A stretch of DNA of 64,000 bases from Certhia americana (taxonomy: Eukaryota > Chordata > Aves > Passeriformes > Certhiidae): contig CM031879.1 of assembly GCA_018697195.1 (NCBI GenBank), forward strand, positions 32,288,184 to 32,352,183, given 5' to 3'. The first letter of the stretch is position 1; each line of letters opens with the position of its first letter. Under the pieces are notes generated by a model. It was not told the origin of the DNA. It saw only the letters and a program-made list of their open reading frames with translations, and did not search any database. A program made the position numbers and the translations under genes. Shown piece after piece: positions 37,349 through 49,396 of this stretch.

Positions 37349-37388
37349 TTGCTTCAGGAGGCTGCACTGTCATGGCAGAATCTACTGC
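37349..37388 (+). other. Coding-like, splice-flanked segment a
   Basis: Follows a long T tract and CAG, and ends at GTAAGC. It reads LLQEAALSWQNLL, a helix-like sequence; the same frame stays open to a TGA about 25 bases beyond the donor. It is too short to stand alone; its interest comes from similar segments downstream on the same strand. Confidence 0.2.
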
Positions 37389-37895
37389 GTAAGCTGGGTC
37401 TGTGGACACAGTGAAATGGAAAATTTCAGGAGCAGTTGCAACGAGTTTTCTTCCAGGAGATGGCGTTGTAACCCCATTAATAAACACCAAACAAACTGGG
37501 AGGGGAAATCCAGCAAGAGTTCTTCATAGATAAAAAATTTGCAGGTATTTGAAGAATGTATTTGAAATGGATTCAGTAAATTTTATTTTTCTTGAAAAGC
37601 TCCTGAAGCCTTTTGTTAACACTGGCTTGCTTCAAAGCTCTATTTCAATCCCTTGCAAGCTATTTCTAAGGCTCACTTCTGTAATGTAAATTTTGTCAAA
37701 ATTTGTGCAGGTGGGTGGCCACCAGGCAATGCTCCTATAGCCAGATGTTTGCTGGTGGTCCAGTGTGGATGGCTGGGTACTGCTGCAAGGAGTGCAGTCA
37801 ATCCCTGGGCCCCACCAGCTGAATTACATGGCTGAAAAAGCAGATTTCGTAGCATCGTTCCGTATTTTCTGCCTTTCTAAGGATTTCCCTTGCAG

Positions 37896-37967
37896 GCATT
37901 CAGCAGTCAGCTGTGATGGAATGCCTCTTAACATGAGAGACCTCACAAAACTAGGTTTTGGATTCTG
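37896..37967 (+). other. Coding-like, splice-flanked segment b
   Basis: Acceptor TTTCCCTTGCAG and donor CTG|GTGAGC enclose 72 bases. Only one frame is open through it (HSAVSCDGMPLNMRDLTK-LGFGF). Both splice signals look strong. Identity unknown. Confidence 0.25.
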
Positions 37968-38265
37968 GTGAGCAGATGGATGTGTCAGTAGTGATTGCCT
38001 TCCTCTGAATTAGTGCATTCACTTCTTAAGTGGTAAAATTTAGGTGTTTGGACAACAGCACACTGACTTACTTTGCAGGTCTGGAGTTTAAGCAAGAGAG
38101 GATGGGTACATTTTTAGATTATATTTATAATCTAAGCTGCCTTGGCAACTGAATTTTTTTTTTTTTTTATTTTTAAGGGGCAGATACTATTTTATGCAAA
38201 TATGCAGATACTATTTTATGCAGATACATATTTAAACAAAATATGCAACAAGACCCCAATGCTAA

Positions 38266-38516
38266 TGGTTGTATTCTCTGATGCTGCAGAACTGGGGTTC
38301 TGGAAAAGCTGACCAAAAGGAGGAAGACCTAGTAATCTAGAACCAACTGTATGTGATTCTAATGAACCACGACTTGTACCATAATTGCAAGAAAAGTTGA
38401 GGAAGGTAACTGCCCAGCAGTTGTCCCTGGAGATATCTGTGCAAGCCCAACAGCAGCTTCAGGAGCTCACAAACTCTTTTGAGGTGGTTTTGGCAGACCT
38501 GCGCTTCATGCTGCAG
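38266..38516 (+). pseudogene. Possible decayed coiled-coil exon of an unidentified gene
   Basis: One frame gives about 80 codons of protein-like sequence with two stops, a TGA near 38310 and a TAA near 38380. Each could be a single C-to-T change from an Arg CGA or Gln CAA codon. The last 44 codons (about 38385-38516) are open and heptad-like: LQEKLRKVTAQQLSLEIS, then QQQLQELTNSFEVVLADLRF. It ends in CTGCAG before donor GTACTG. A second acceptor at 38390-38391 could skip both stops and leave an intact 125-base exon. I do not recognise the family. The stop count alone is not significant; composition and splice context are the argument. Confidence 0.3.
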
Positions 38517-39343
38517 GTACTGAAATGAATGCTGCTGTATCAGGTGCTCTTAGGGATAGGATTCTACAAAAGTCAAGACATAAAATTATTTTATTTGAAA
38601 TATGCAGGTGCAAATACAAATGTGTGGATAAAAAACAAAAAATAAAAAGCCCCCAAAATCTGATAGCTCCTATAAATCTCTGTACTTGGTGCTGAACTTT
38701 GGAAAGGAAGTGATTAGTGTTTTGAATGATCTGTCCATACTGCAGTAACTGAGCAGAAATGACTGGGGATGGAGGCTTGCTTTCTGCTCCAGGCAGCAGT
38801 AGAGGCAGAAAGAAAGCTGTCATGTCCAGTGTGACAAACCTGACCAAAACACATCCTTGCAGATATTCTTCTCAGCCACTGCTATGAGAAATAGCAGAAT
38901 TTGGATGTCTGGCTGAAGCTTGTTTTATCTCACTTGTAACCATTTTTGTATTTTCAGTCTTGCAGAGACTTGCAGGTTTTGTTTTATTTGTTTGCTTTTA
39001 ATTTCAGCCTTTTTACTGGTCCTCAAGCCTTCAGAGCATAGCTTTTCTCTTAGGTTGCAACAGCTCGCACCAGACCAAATAAAAATCCTGAATGCTTTTA
39101 TTGTCTCTCCGAGGAGTATGTTTTGTCCAAGGATAGTACAACATCTATCATCACACTGTATTAGTGTTGTAAAGGAGTTTTGGTTAGGGTCTTTTAAATG
39201 GAAAAAAAGGCAGACCAGCAAGTATTGAACTCAGGTGTCAGGAAAAACTGCAGAGACATGGCTGCGGACTGACTTCTCACTGCCTGCTCCCAGCTAGGGG
39301 CCTGAGCACATTTTAGCCCTTTCCAATACTGTTTCATTTTTAG

Positions 39344-39428
39344 TTTCCAAGTATCTTGAAGGAATTTGTTCCTTCTCAGTCAAGGAGATCTTGAGAGAGA
39401 CGGTCTCAGGCCAAAAAGGACTAGTATG
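39344..39428 (+). pseudogene. Coding-like, splice-flanked segment c with stops
   Basis: Acceptor TTTCATTTTTAG and donor TATG|GTGAGT. One frame reads FPSILKEFVPSQSRRS, a TGA, then ERRSQAKKD and a TAG. Basic Ser/Arg-rich content. If it was an exon it is now broken. Identity unknown. Confidence 0.2.
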
Positions 39429-40524
39429 GTGAGTTGACTAGATTCTGATTTTCTAACTCATCCAGCTCTCCTTCTCTTTTGCACAGTTTGCTTAAGCTCA
39501 ACAAGCCTGTGCTCCTCAGTGGCTTCATCTGTGATGCTCAGAGCATACAATATGCCCATCATCCTCCTGTTTTTCTTTGGAACTTCCTGTTCAGTTCAGC
39601 ACTGTTTGTTCACAGCTGTTCCCCTGCAGAGGGATTCCTTCGCTCAGCAGGATCTAAATTCGTCACTCTTATGCTGACTCAGTCTCTTTGAGCACAGAAC
39701 TGTTGCTGGTATTCCTTTACAATGTTCTCAGCAGAAGTACATGGTGTTTTGGCTTCTGTGGCAGATCAACAGAGTTTTCTGATCTGATAGGATGTGTCTC
39801 TGATCTACCTTGTTTTTCTGAATTTCACCTAAGTCAAGAGTCTCATTCAGTGAGTAGCTTCTCCTGCCAAGTACAATGCATGGAGCAACTTCAACATCTG
39901 TCGCTGAAAAGCAGCTTCAGAATGAAACTGAAACAAAATTTGTGAAGAATTTGGATATGATACAGTTTAGAATTTGTTTATTCTCATGTGTATGTAAACA
40001 GGGCTCTGTGTGCTTTCTTGGGGTCTAAATGTAATAAAACTCAGTGCTAATCTGCCCAAACTATTTCAATTATAGTTGAAAAAACTGCTGAAGGAAGCTG
40101 CAGCTTGGGTACCAGTTTTAGAGTTAGATGTGTACCTGAGGAAAAAAAGGAAAGGAAAACTAGCTTTTGTATACATTTCAAAACTCAAGTTACAAATACA
40201 GTCTTAAGTTGACCTACCACCTGGATGTGCTAATGCTCCAATTGTTTAAGCTGCCATCAGAACTTGTGGTTTTGCCAGAACCTAGTTTCAACTACAAGTT
40301 TTGCCTTACAGGAACAGCCTGGATTTAAGGCATCAAAATTATAATTTTGATTTTACTAGATTTTACTATGAATTTACTAAGATGGTGACAATTCTTTTTT
40401 GTATGAACAGCTTGTCAAGGATGACTTACAGCGCTCTCAGGGTCAACAATGTGAACTGAAATTTTATCTTAGTTAAAACAAAATTAAAGTCAATTTGACA
40501 GAACCATCTTTTTCTCATTTGTAG

Positions 40525-40647
40525 AGTGATGTTCTAAAGATCCTTCATTTGTCAGAAGATGAGAGAGCCATGGGGTGCCCCCACAGCTTCCCGACACACC
40601 TTAACTGGAAAGGAAAGCGGGAACATCCTGAGGCTTCAGAAATTTAA
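40525..40647 (+). other. Coding-like terminal segment d
   Basis: Acceptor TCATTTGTAG, then 40 open codons ending in TAA: SDVLKILHLSEDERAMG through REHPEASEI. It looks like a last exon, but no family is recognised and no promoter or upstream chain is proven. Confidence 0.25.
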
Positions 40648-41820
40648 AAAAAGAAAAAGATATTTTTTAAAGTATACACCACTTGACAGCTCAGTACTCA
40701 TTATGGAGCAGTTTTGTGCTAATTAGCATGTGTGTGCTTTTTCTGGAAGAACCAAAGCATACAAAGCTGCAGAGAATGTCATAAAACTGACATGCTTGAG
40801 TGCTCTCAGCTATCAAAAAGTGAATCGGTAATTTTAGATGTATAAGCAAGCAATGAGGAGCTTTTTTTCAGGCTTCAAATGTACCCCTATATGTGGAGGT
40901 CCAATATGATATAGCAAATGTTGGAGTAAGCATAAATTGTCCATTTAAAAAAACCCTGTATGTAGCTGATAAAACAAAAACTCACTTGCTAAGTTCATGT
41001 AATGTTAAAAGTCAATGAGAAGAAAATGTTAGAAATTTAAATTTTTTTCTCATGACTGAAATTGTGTGAAACAGTTTGGTACCACTAGTTAGACCACTAC
41101 AGTAGAATGCAGTTCAGCTAGGAGCTGAATGGAGGAAACACAAGGTCTGATTTGGTTGTACATTTAGAGTGTTTCAGCTCCTTTTGCTCGGGAACATGAT
41201 CATTGCTCTAACAATAGGAAAAGTGACTGTTAGCAGTTGCCACCTCTGGCTGGGTCTGCATCTCCAGCTTCAGAATAAGTTTGCTTCCATAATGGCAAAG
41301 AGGTACCATTGCATCATTCTGGCCAAGATGGGCCTTTATTTGCAGTTTTTTACAGCTCTGCTGCCTGAATTTTATTTTCCTGGATGTGAATCCTCATCTT
41401 GAACTTTCAGATCCAGTTCCTTCATGATATTTATTCTAGTGAACAAATGAGAGCATGAATCTGCTCTGAGTTACCTTGTGCATAACCCAGTTAATTCCTC
41501 TAGGTATGAAAAATAATACACGTTTTTATAATTTTCAAAGTTTAAAATTACATTGATACACATTAAATACATCTATTTCAGTTTGACTTTGTTGTGTTTT
41601 TAAACAAATTACATCTCAGTGTGTCCACAGAGGCCATGAAAACACAAAATGCATATTAATGGTAACAAAAGGACATAACATCCTCTGTGATTGTCATGTC
41701 CGTTAACTTCTGAGAATAATATTTTCATGTTATCTCACACTTTCTAAAGCATTTGCTTTAGCTTCAGAGTAGTTATAAGAGCTGCATAAGTTAAATATAC
41801 TGTTCTTTCTGTCCCTGCAG

Positions 41821-41981
41821 AGGTTATCTGGCTCAGCTCTTACAATCTGGCATGCTTTATCAACTGTACAGCACTGGCTTGACAATAAAGATTTTCTTTC
41901 CAGAGTGAGGAACATCCTGAATTTGGGAAAGAGTTACTATCAGAACTATCAGAAGAGAGGCAGCTGAAGAAGAAACAATGA
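41821..41981 (+). other. Coding-like terminal segment e (two overlapping readings)
   Basis: After acceptor GTCCCTGCAG one frame is open for 48 codons to the TGA at 41965-41967 (RLSGSALTIWHALSTVQ, then HWLDNKDFLSRVRNIL). A second acceptor at 41902-41903 opens another frame of 25 codons to the TGA at 41979-41981 (SEEHPEFGKELLSELSEE, basic tail). At most one can be real. Segments d and e share the 12-base string GGAACATCCTGA. Confidence 0.25.
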
Positions 41982-42149
41982 GATGATGCAAAGCTCTGTG
42001 GAGCCTCAGATAATTGTTTTTTGGGCTTTAATAAATACAGGTGTAGGGTTATGGTTAATAAATTCATATATAGAGCTGGGGAGAGCTGTGAGATGGGATG
42101 TTCCCTGATCCATCCAGACAACAAGCTAACCATGAAACACCAGCAAAGA

Positions 42150-42748
42150 AGCGACCCTGTACCAGAGGTGTAAAATTCTTTGAGAATAGAACATCAGGAA
42201 TAACTCTCTGGGCAACATGTTCCAGTGCTTGACCACCCTCAATTAAAAACAAAACCAAAAACCCAACAAACAAAAAACTTCTAACCTTTTCTACTTTGTT
42301 TCATCTATGCTTCAACTCATACCTATTGCCCCTTGTCACTGCACATCACTGAGCAAGCCTGACCTTGTCTTCTTTACTCATTTCCTCCCAGTGGAGTGTT
42401 TATACACATGGGTGAGATCCCTCACAGAGCTTTCTCTTCTCCAGGCTGAACAGCCCCAGCTCTCACCTTCCTGCTCCCAATGTCAGGTGCTGCAAGCCCA
42501 TCACCATCTTCATGGCCCTCCCCATGCCCTGCTCCAGCCTGTCCATGTCTCCCTCACACTGGGGAGCCTGGGACTGGATCCAGCACTCCAGGTGTGTCTC
42601 CCCAGGATGGGCAGAGGGGAAGGATCATCCCCCTTCTCCTGGCTGGCAGGGCTGTGCCTGATGCAGCCCAGGAGGCTGTCGGCCTTCTTGGGTGCCAGGG
42701 CACATTGCTGCCTCCTGCTCAGCTGCGTGTCCACCAGCACTCACAGGC
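42150..42748 (-). mobile_element. CR1 LINE fragment (CR1-B), minus orientation
   Basis: On the minus strand it reads through the CR1 3' part of ORF2 and beyond: 'GGACACGCAGCTGAGCAGG', 'CCCAAGAAGGCCGACAGCCT', 'CCTGGAGAAGAGAAAGCTCT' and 'GTGGTCAAGCACTGGAACA' in that order. A T/G-rich tract (42240-42275 on +) interrupts the tail. The reading frame is broken and the last part of the 3' end is missing or strongly diverged. Confidence 0.85.
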
Positions 42749-42759
42749 ACTTATCTGAC

Positions 42760-45240
42760 AATGTTTCCCTTTATGTGGTTAGGAGTGAAAATGGGATTGC
42801 TCTAAATTCCGTGTAAGTAGTGGCAAAACTGAACAAATCACATTCTATGCCAAAATCAAAGATAACCATTTTTTCTTTAATGTAAATGGAAATATTGATT
42901 AGTAGAGATACTGCTGCACTTTCCTTGCTAGGTTTTTCTCTGCTCTTGCACAGCCACTTTAAAATACTATTGTTATAAAATCCAGAGAGCTGCTTGATGA
43001 GAATTTATCAAAGTGCACGTGTGTGTGAATAATGAGTTCTGGGCTCAACCTCCCATTTAGATGTCACTGACAAGAGGTACTATAGTATATGCCAAATCAG
43101 GATCTTGCAGCTGATTTAATGTCAGCCTTTAAAGAAAGAAGGACTGTAGTTCCTTATTAAAAAAAACCCAAAAAACCAAAAAAAACCCAAACACATATGG
43201 AGATAAAAATTATTTTAAAATAATTGATTAATGTTGTGAAGTTTAAGAGAAAATACAAGAAATAACCCTTTGTTAGCCATGCCCAAGTGAGCAAGAATGG
43301 CCACCAGCCAGATGTAGGTGCTAATGAAAGAAAAGCCAGGTATTTCCCAGTGTAGTCAATGGCTGATATATCATTGCCACAGGGTCACTTATCACATTTA
43401 ATTATATGACCTTTTTTTTTAATTGAAACACATTTTCTGTTTCCTTATATGTGAAAAAAAAAATGATCATACAAATTAAAATATAGCCTGTGTTTTTTTA
43501 GACAAAAATGCTGTGAACACTGGAACAGATGTGATATTTTTCTGTCTTAGTTTTTTTGCTGGAAAATGCAAAAAATCTAGACTAATCATTGAAAGTTCTA
43601 GACCATGAGCAGGAGTGAAAATGAAATATAACTTTTAATTATTTCTGTGGGTTCAGATATTTGCATGCATCATAATAATGTTAATATCTCCACCGCAATT
43701 CACATTTCTATTAATTTCCAAAAATGATTGCAGGCACTAAAGAAACAATCAACTTCATCTTGTGGCACTTGAGTCTGGCTTTGTTCTTTCTTTGATTTAA
43801 GTTTCACTAGTCTAAAATGAAATAGGTTAACCTGAGGTAAGTTTCCCTCAAGATGCCTTACCAGAGCTGCTCTGCTTTGTTTAAATGCTCTTATTTGGGT
43901 AACAAATTCCAGATGAAGTGTAACTCCTCGAGGATGCTGGCTCAGGCATGCCAGACTCCTGAAGCAGAATGTTTGTGTGTGGGGAGCAGTGCTCCTTATG
44001 GCAGCAGCAGCTTCACTATCCCACTAAACATCATTAATTGCACTGGAAGTAATAGCTAGCCCACAGGTTAACATGAATGCTCCAGGAATACTGTGGTCAT
44101 TGCTGGCTCTTGGCAGAAAGCAACTGTTGCATCATTTCCAGCACTGTTTGTGCCTGTCTTAGGCCAGAAGGTTGTTCCTTTCATACTTAAGCTTTGAGGA
44201 CTCTGTCACATTTTATTTGAAAATTGTCTCCTTGCCAGCCAGGCACAGAGACCACATCACTTGCATGTGAGGCTGACAACAATTAGATAAAGGAAAGTGT
44301 AGGCTGATCCAAATTGTATCACTTCCACCACAAAACAGGGCAAGCTCTTACAACAGTCACTCTTATAAACATTTTACTCTTAATGTTCAGTTACACAAAA
44401 AATTATCTGTGTTCCTCCTGCTGAGTTTAAGCCTGTTACAATTACTGGGATTTGGGTTAGAGTTTCATTATTTTACCTTGCTTCTCCAATCCTTCATAAT
44501 GGAGCAATTAATTTTAAGATGTGCATTTTGCAGAAAGAATGAAAAACTGGTACTATGGAAAATATCACCAGACAACACAACTTTTATATCTGCTGAAAGA
44601 GCCTGAAAATGGCCTATAATTAACAGCTTCTTGAGGTGCTGAATCAAGTCAAAAGCTATTATTAATTATTAATTCAAGTGTTGGCAAAGCCATGGGGATT
44701 CTATACTGCAGCAGACAAAGCAGGATAGTAGAATATAATCAAAGATTTCTATTGTGGCATAAATGACAGCAGCAGTACACAAGGATCCATGTTGTAACCC
44801 AGATCTTTAGAGTAGCTGAGACAAATTTCTCCTAAGTGTCTTATTGTGAGATTTTGATAAATAACTTTGGTATCTTAGGAACAGGGAGAATAGATCTAAT
44901 ACTACCATGAATTAACTCATTTCGGTATATTATTGCACTTATCGAGTCGCAGTGTGCTTCAAGTGAAAGTGCTTTTTTCAAAAGTGCAAATTCTGTATTT
45001 TATGAAAAGTAGTTGAATTATTTCCATTGAACTTTCTGTTAGACTAGTCACTACATTTAGAGAAACAGTTGTAAAGACCATTATACTTCAATGAAATCAA
45101 TGTAGTACTTGGATGGTTCTAAATAACAGTGGTTGAGAACTACCATGACAAAAAGCCCCATAAACATAATTTTCACAATGTCAACTTGTAGAGTTTTACA
45201 TATTTCTTCTCACACACTGCTACAGTCTCTGCTGTACCCT
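42760..45240. other. Intergenic stretch between CR1 copies
   Basis: No open frame with recognisable content; apart from the A/C tract I see nothing to annotate. Confidence 0.6.
43150..43195. repeat. A/C-rich low-complexity tract
   Basis: Runs of A separated by CCC or CC (AAAAAAAACCCAAAAAACC). Simple sequence, no gene. Confidence 0.7.
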
Positions 45241-45251
45241 GTGGTTTTGTT

Positions 45252-45498
45252 TAGAAGAATCACAGAAATATTTAGGTTGGAAAAGACTGCTAAATCTCTA
45301 GTCCAGCTGTTAACCCATCACTGCTATGTTCACTGCTAAACAATGTCTCTAACTGATACACCCACATGTCCTTTGAACGTATCCTGGGATGGAGAATCCC
45401 TGGCAAACCTGTTCCAGAATCTGGGCACCCTTTCAGCGCAGAATTTTTCCTAATATCCCACCTAAACCTCCCCTGGTGCAACAGGGAGGCCATTTCCT
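45252..45498 (-). mobile_element. CR1 LINE 3' end (CR1-C), minus orientation
   Basis: Begins GAATCACAGAAATATTTAGG, the reverse complement of the CR1 terminus, and continues through 'GTCCAGCTGTTAACCCATCA', 'CCTGTTCCAGAATCTGGG' and 'CCACCTAAACCTCCCCTGG', all in canonical CR1 tail order. About 250 bases, 5'-truncated. Confidence 0.9.
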
Positions 45499-46255
45499 CT
45501 TACAGAATTCGCAAATGTGATGGCAAACTGGGTCTGAAAATGGAATATTTGAAAGGCTGTAAATCTTTCTGTTTCTTGGTTCTCTTTGTAGCTGCAATTC
45601 TGAAAGAATATTAAAATCCATTTTCATTAAAGATTTTGTAGCAAGCTAAGTGTGTTGGAAAATCCATGTTCCCCAGTGGTAAACTGGTTAACTGGTCAAC
45701 TAACTGTGCATTTTTCCACAACAGCCATAACCCTGCCTAGCTAATTCCTTCAGAAGTGCTGATGCACCAGTATTTCAAGAGCTGAGGTCTGCTGCCTCAT
45801 CTTGGCAATGAGGAAGATTTTGTGAATCAACATCACTCTGAATTTTAAGAACCCTTTGACAGAGCAGGTAGATCTTTACTGCTGTACAAAATGCTATTTG
45901 TTTCTACAAATATAATGATTTTTTTTTTGTAGCATTAGGTGAAAAAAATGTAAAAGGGTAAAGGAGAATTTTGAAAAGGAAGGTCACTAAGAACAAAAGG
46001 TCCGGAAAACCATGACACCTTCTAACCAAGCCTGCAAGTGGTCACTCTGCAGTAATATTTTGCTGCTGTACATGAACACAGTTGAAGTATCCTGGCAAAG
46101 GTTTTTTCAAAAAAACCCCTTTTTTGCACCATGTCAGTCTACTACCTACAGACAATTTTATGGAGGCATTACTCGTGCAGCAGCCCACCCTCACCACTGC
46201 TGTGTGCCAGACACCTGCTGAGGGGCACCACCTTGGGCCATGCACAAAAGCTGTA

Positions 46256-46287
46256 ATTTGCAGACCCTGGTGATTTGCAGACCCTGG
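46256..46287. repeat. Short tandem duplication, 15-base units
   Basis: ATTTGCAGACCCTGG occurs at 46256-46270 and again at 46273-46287, a 17-base period, in a locally G/C-rich stretch. Confidence 0.8.
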
Positions 46288-47498
46288 CAGGACCACCCCC
46301 AGCCCTCCCTGTTCATGTGCGGGCTGCCTGTGTGGCCTGGGTGCTTGGAAAATTTCACAAGCACTAATTGCCAAGGCTCCTTGCCTGCAGCCCCACTCAA
46401 GTCTGGGGCTCCTGCAGGGCTGCCTCCCTGCCAGCTGGACTGTTCTGAGCTATTTTCCACCTGTCAGCCCCAGCTGGCACAGGACCGCTCCTGGAGTGTC
46501 CCTGGACCTGATCGTTCTTGCTTTGAAGTAATGATGCTTTTCACCACGGACTTCAGACAGCTGGGAGTGAAGCCCTGCTCTAATTTGCATTTAATCAAGA
46601 GTATTTTTCTCTTTTCCTTTTTCAGCTTTGCTTTCCATCTTGTTTTTCCTTATTTGTGAATATTAAAAATACAGAATAAAAAGGATCTGTTAGTGTTCAG
46701 CACTCTAAAAATCAGAGCTTTGTTGTTCCCTGGAAGCAATTTCTGAACTTTCTCTGCCTGACAGCGCCAGTAGATTTTCCAGAGCCAATAATCACAAAAT
46801 GTCAGCATTGTTAAATAAGGACAATAAATTTTCAAACAGTTCCATAACGTGATTTTACCAGACGTTAAAAAGGTCAGCATGAACTGTAAATAAATTCCCA
46901 TCTCACAGCTATATGCCTCTTACATTAGAGAATAAATTATCATTAAGATAAGCAGTCAAACAGTTATTATCCTGTTTTGTTATGGCCCTATATTTTGCTA
47001 GTTAGGTAGTTAGGCTGTCCTGCAAAGATAAGAAGGATCAGTAGAAGTATGTAAAATCCTCTTTTGTAGAAAAGAGTGTGAAGGAAACAAATTTTAGAGA
47101 ATCATGGATCAAATCTAGTCTGTGTAGTTTGGCATCTCCTTTCTGTGATTTTCTGGAGCTCTCTTGGACCAGCCAAGCACGCATCAAAAGAAAGGTCTCA
47201 GGAATGAAGTGAAGAGCAAAGCAAACACCTCATTCCCTTTCTTCTTGGTGTGCAGGGTTTCCCCCATGCATCAGCAGTTTAACCAGCTCTGCACTTTGCT
47301 CTCTCAGAGGTGGAGCCAGTGAGAGCATGCTTTGAATATGGTCTGCAGATCCATTCCTGTGGCAGGCTGGAAATGTGGGCTTGGACCAGAAGCTTTCCTG
47401 CATCCACTGGAGAGCTGAGCCTTTGCCTGCTTTTGCTAAGGACTCAGATGTCCCAGGGTGATTGCTGGTCAGGTTTGCTTGGTGGGAAATGGTTCAGA

Positions 47499-47632
47499 GA
47501 TTCACAGAATATTTGGAATTGGAAGAGACTGACAAGGATCAAGTCAAACTCTTAAGTGAATGGCCCAAATGGGGCCTGAACCCAAATTAGGGTTATCAGC
47601 ACCATGCTCTGACCTACTGAGTGTTCTTGCAC
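47499..47632 (-). mobile_element. TguSINE1-like SINE (tRNA-Ile head, CR1 tail), minus orientation
   Basis: On the minus strand the 5' half reads CTCAGTAGGTCAGAGCATGG, then TGCTGATAACCC, then GGGTTCAGGCCCC. These match the A box, anticodon loop and B box of eukaryotic tRNA-Ile. The 3' half reads like a CR1 terminus, with 'TCTCTTCCAATTCC' and an end in ATTCTGTGAATC. A tRNA-Ile head fused to a CR1-type tail is the design of TguSINE1, described from zebra finch. The tRNA part is mutated and is not a functional tRNA gene. Confidence 0.8.
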
Positions 47633-49396
47633 ACGGAGAGGGTTCAGCTGGGGACTTTCCTTGCCACATGAACCTCAACCTGTATTTCAGAAGTGAGTTA
47701 AAACACTGAGCCCTTCTGTTAAATATAGTTGGTCACCAGCTCTATTTCACCTCTAGTTTTCAGCATCAATGGAGTACTTGTCAGTTTGCCACAGAGATGG
47801 CAGAAAATGGGAAAGTGGGTTAACTCCAGAACTTTGCCAGCCAGCAGGGAGAGCTCCATGCATGGTAAATCCATATAGGGAATCTGAATATTTGTTATGG
47901 TGCCAGGGGGAAGAAGGAGCTCAAATGCACAGACTCATCTGTGTGGACAGGTCTGGCTTCATGTTCACTGCAAAACTCTTCAGAACTCAGGTAATGATTG
48001 AAGTGGCACTTATAAACAATCACATTCAAGTGTTGTGTATCCTTGGATCTGAGGGATTATAATTTTGTATAGGGCAATCTTTTCTACTTGGGAGGTCCAG
48101 AAAAGGTAGCAAAACTACTTTTACCTTAGCAAAACCTTTACTAAGTTGAACCATCCATCTGAATTAACTTATGGGGGGAAATGGATACTGTCATATTTTA
48201 CCCATAATCTCTATGATCATTTTCTGTAGAATTAAAGCGTCTTTTATAGGGAAGAGAGGTCAGTGGAGGAGATGTCTTGGAGGAACAACATGATCCTGTT
48301 GCCACCACCACCTCTCCTGGGTGTCAGCAGTGCATTGCAGGGAGTGAATTTTAGAAGTATAAAGGAAAAAGTGAACAGAATGTGAGTATAGATGAGGAAA
48401 AAAAAGGAAAAATATACACATAGAAAGACTTGGGAAAACAAGGATAAGAGAGTCAGGAATAAAGGAAAAGATGGACTGATTTGAAAATGGGAGGAAGGGA
48501 CAGAGCAACTGTAGGATAGATTGAAAATGAAAGAAATTTCTCCCAGAGCAGGAGGGCCCGTGCATACCAGCTGGCTTTGCTTTGTAGGTGGCAGTGGAAC
48601 ATCCCAAATGATTTGCATTTAAAATCTTTGACACCCAGGCTGGTCCTTCTGGGGAAACTGAGACTCACAGCACACAGGGAAAGACAAGTTTGTCATTGCC
48701 AAGGCTTAGCTGTGAATTGCTCAGACTATCAAGATTACCTGTTATCAGGTCTTGTGGAGCAGCAAGGAAAAGATGAAGAAAAGCAATTCTTTTTCATGCA
48801 TTACAGGGTTTCTGCCTGCCCCACAGGCACTCCTGCTGAGGCCACATGAAGACCTGCACTGTAGTCATAACAAATAAGATTTTTCAGTATTCTTTCATAT
48901 GCAATAAAAAAACCCCTATGTATAATACCTTACCAGATAAAACAGAAACTTTTTATGGACATGCTGTAGGTGTCTATTTAAAAACACTATGTTGATCTGC
49001 CACCTTCATTTGAGTTATGTAGAGAATCTCATCTCCTTGTAGGTTAAGGAATGTTCCAAAGCTGATTTTTCCAAAGGAAGGACTTGTAAAATTGAAAAAC
49101 CCAACCAGATGAAGGCTGCAAGCTTAACAGGCACATGGTCTTGGGTGTAAATATATTTGGTTTGGTGGAATAGAAAGTTGAGATTAGGAATAAAATCTTT
49201 CCCGAGTATTCTTGTGGGGCATGAAGTTGAATGGAGAGAACTGATAGAACAGAACTATGAACTAGTAGCTCAATCAGAGAAAGAAAATCAATTTGTTGAT
49301 ATTTTTGTTGGCCAACATAACATGTTATTTAATTAATTGATTAATCACCATGTTTGCATGGGGTGAAATAGCCCATGATGATATAGAATAGGAGGG

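Noticed and set aside
37349..41981. Assigning the downstream segments to a known kinetochore protein such as DSN1 or PMF1
   Set aside because: Only vague coiled-coil and Arg/Ser resemblance; no alignable motif. Naming a family would be guesswork.
47560..47632. A tRNA-Ile gene on the minus strand
   Set aside because: Stem pairing is broken, the anticodon region is altered and the sequence continues into a CR1-type tail, so it is the head of a SINE.
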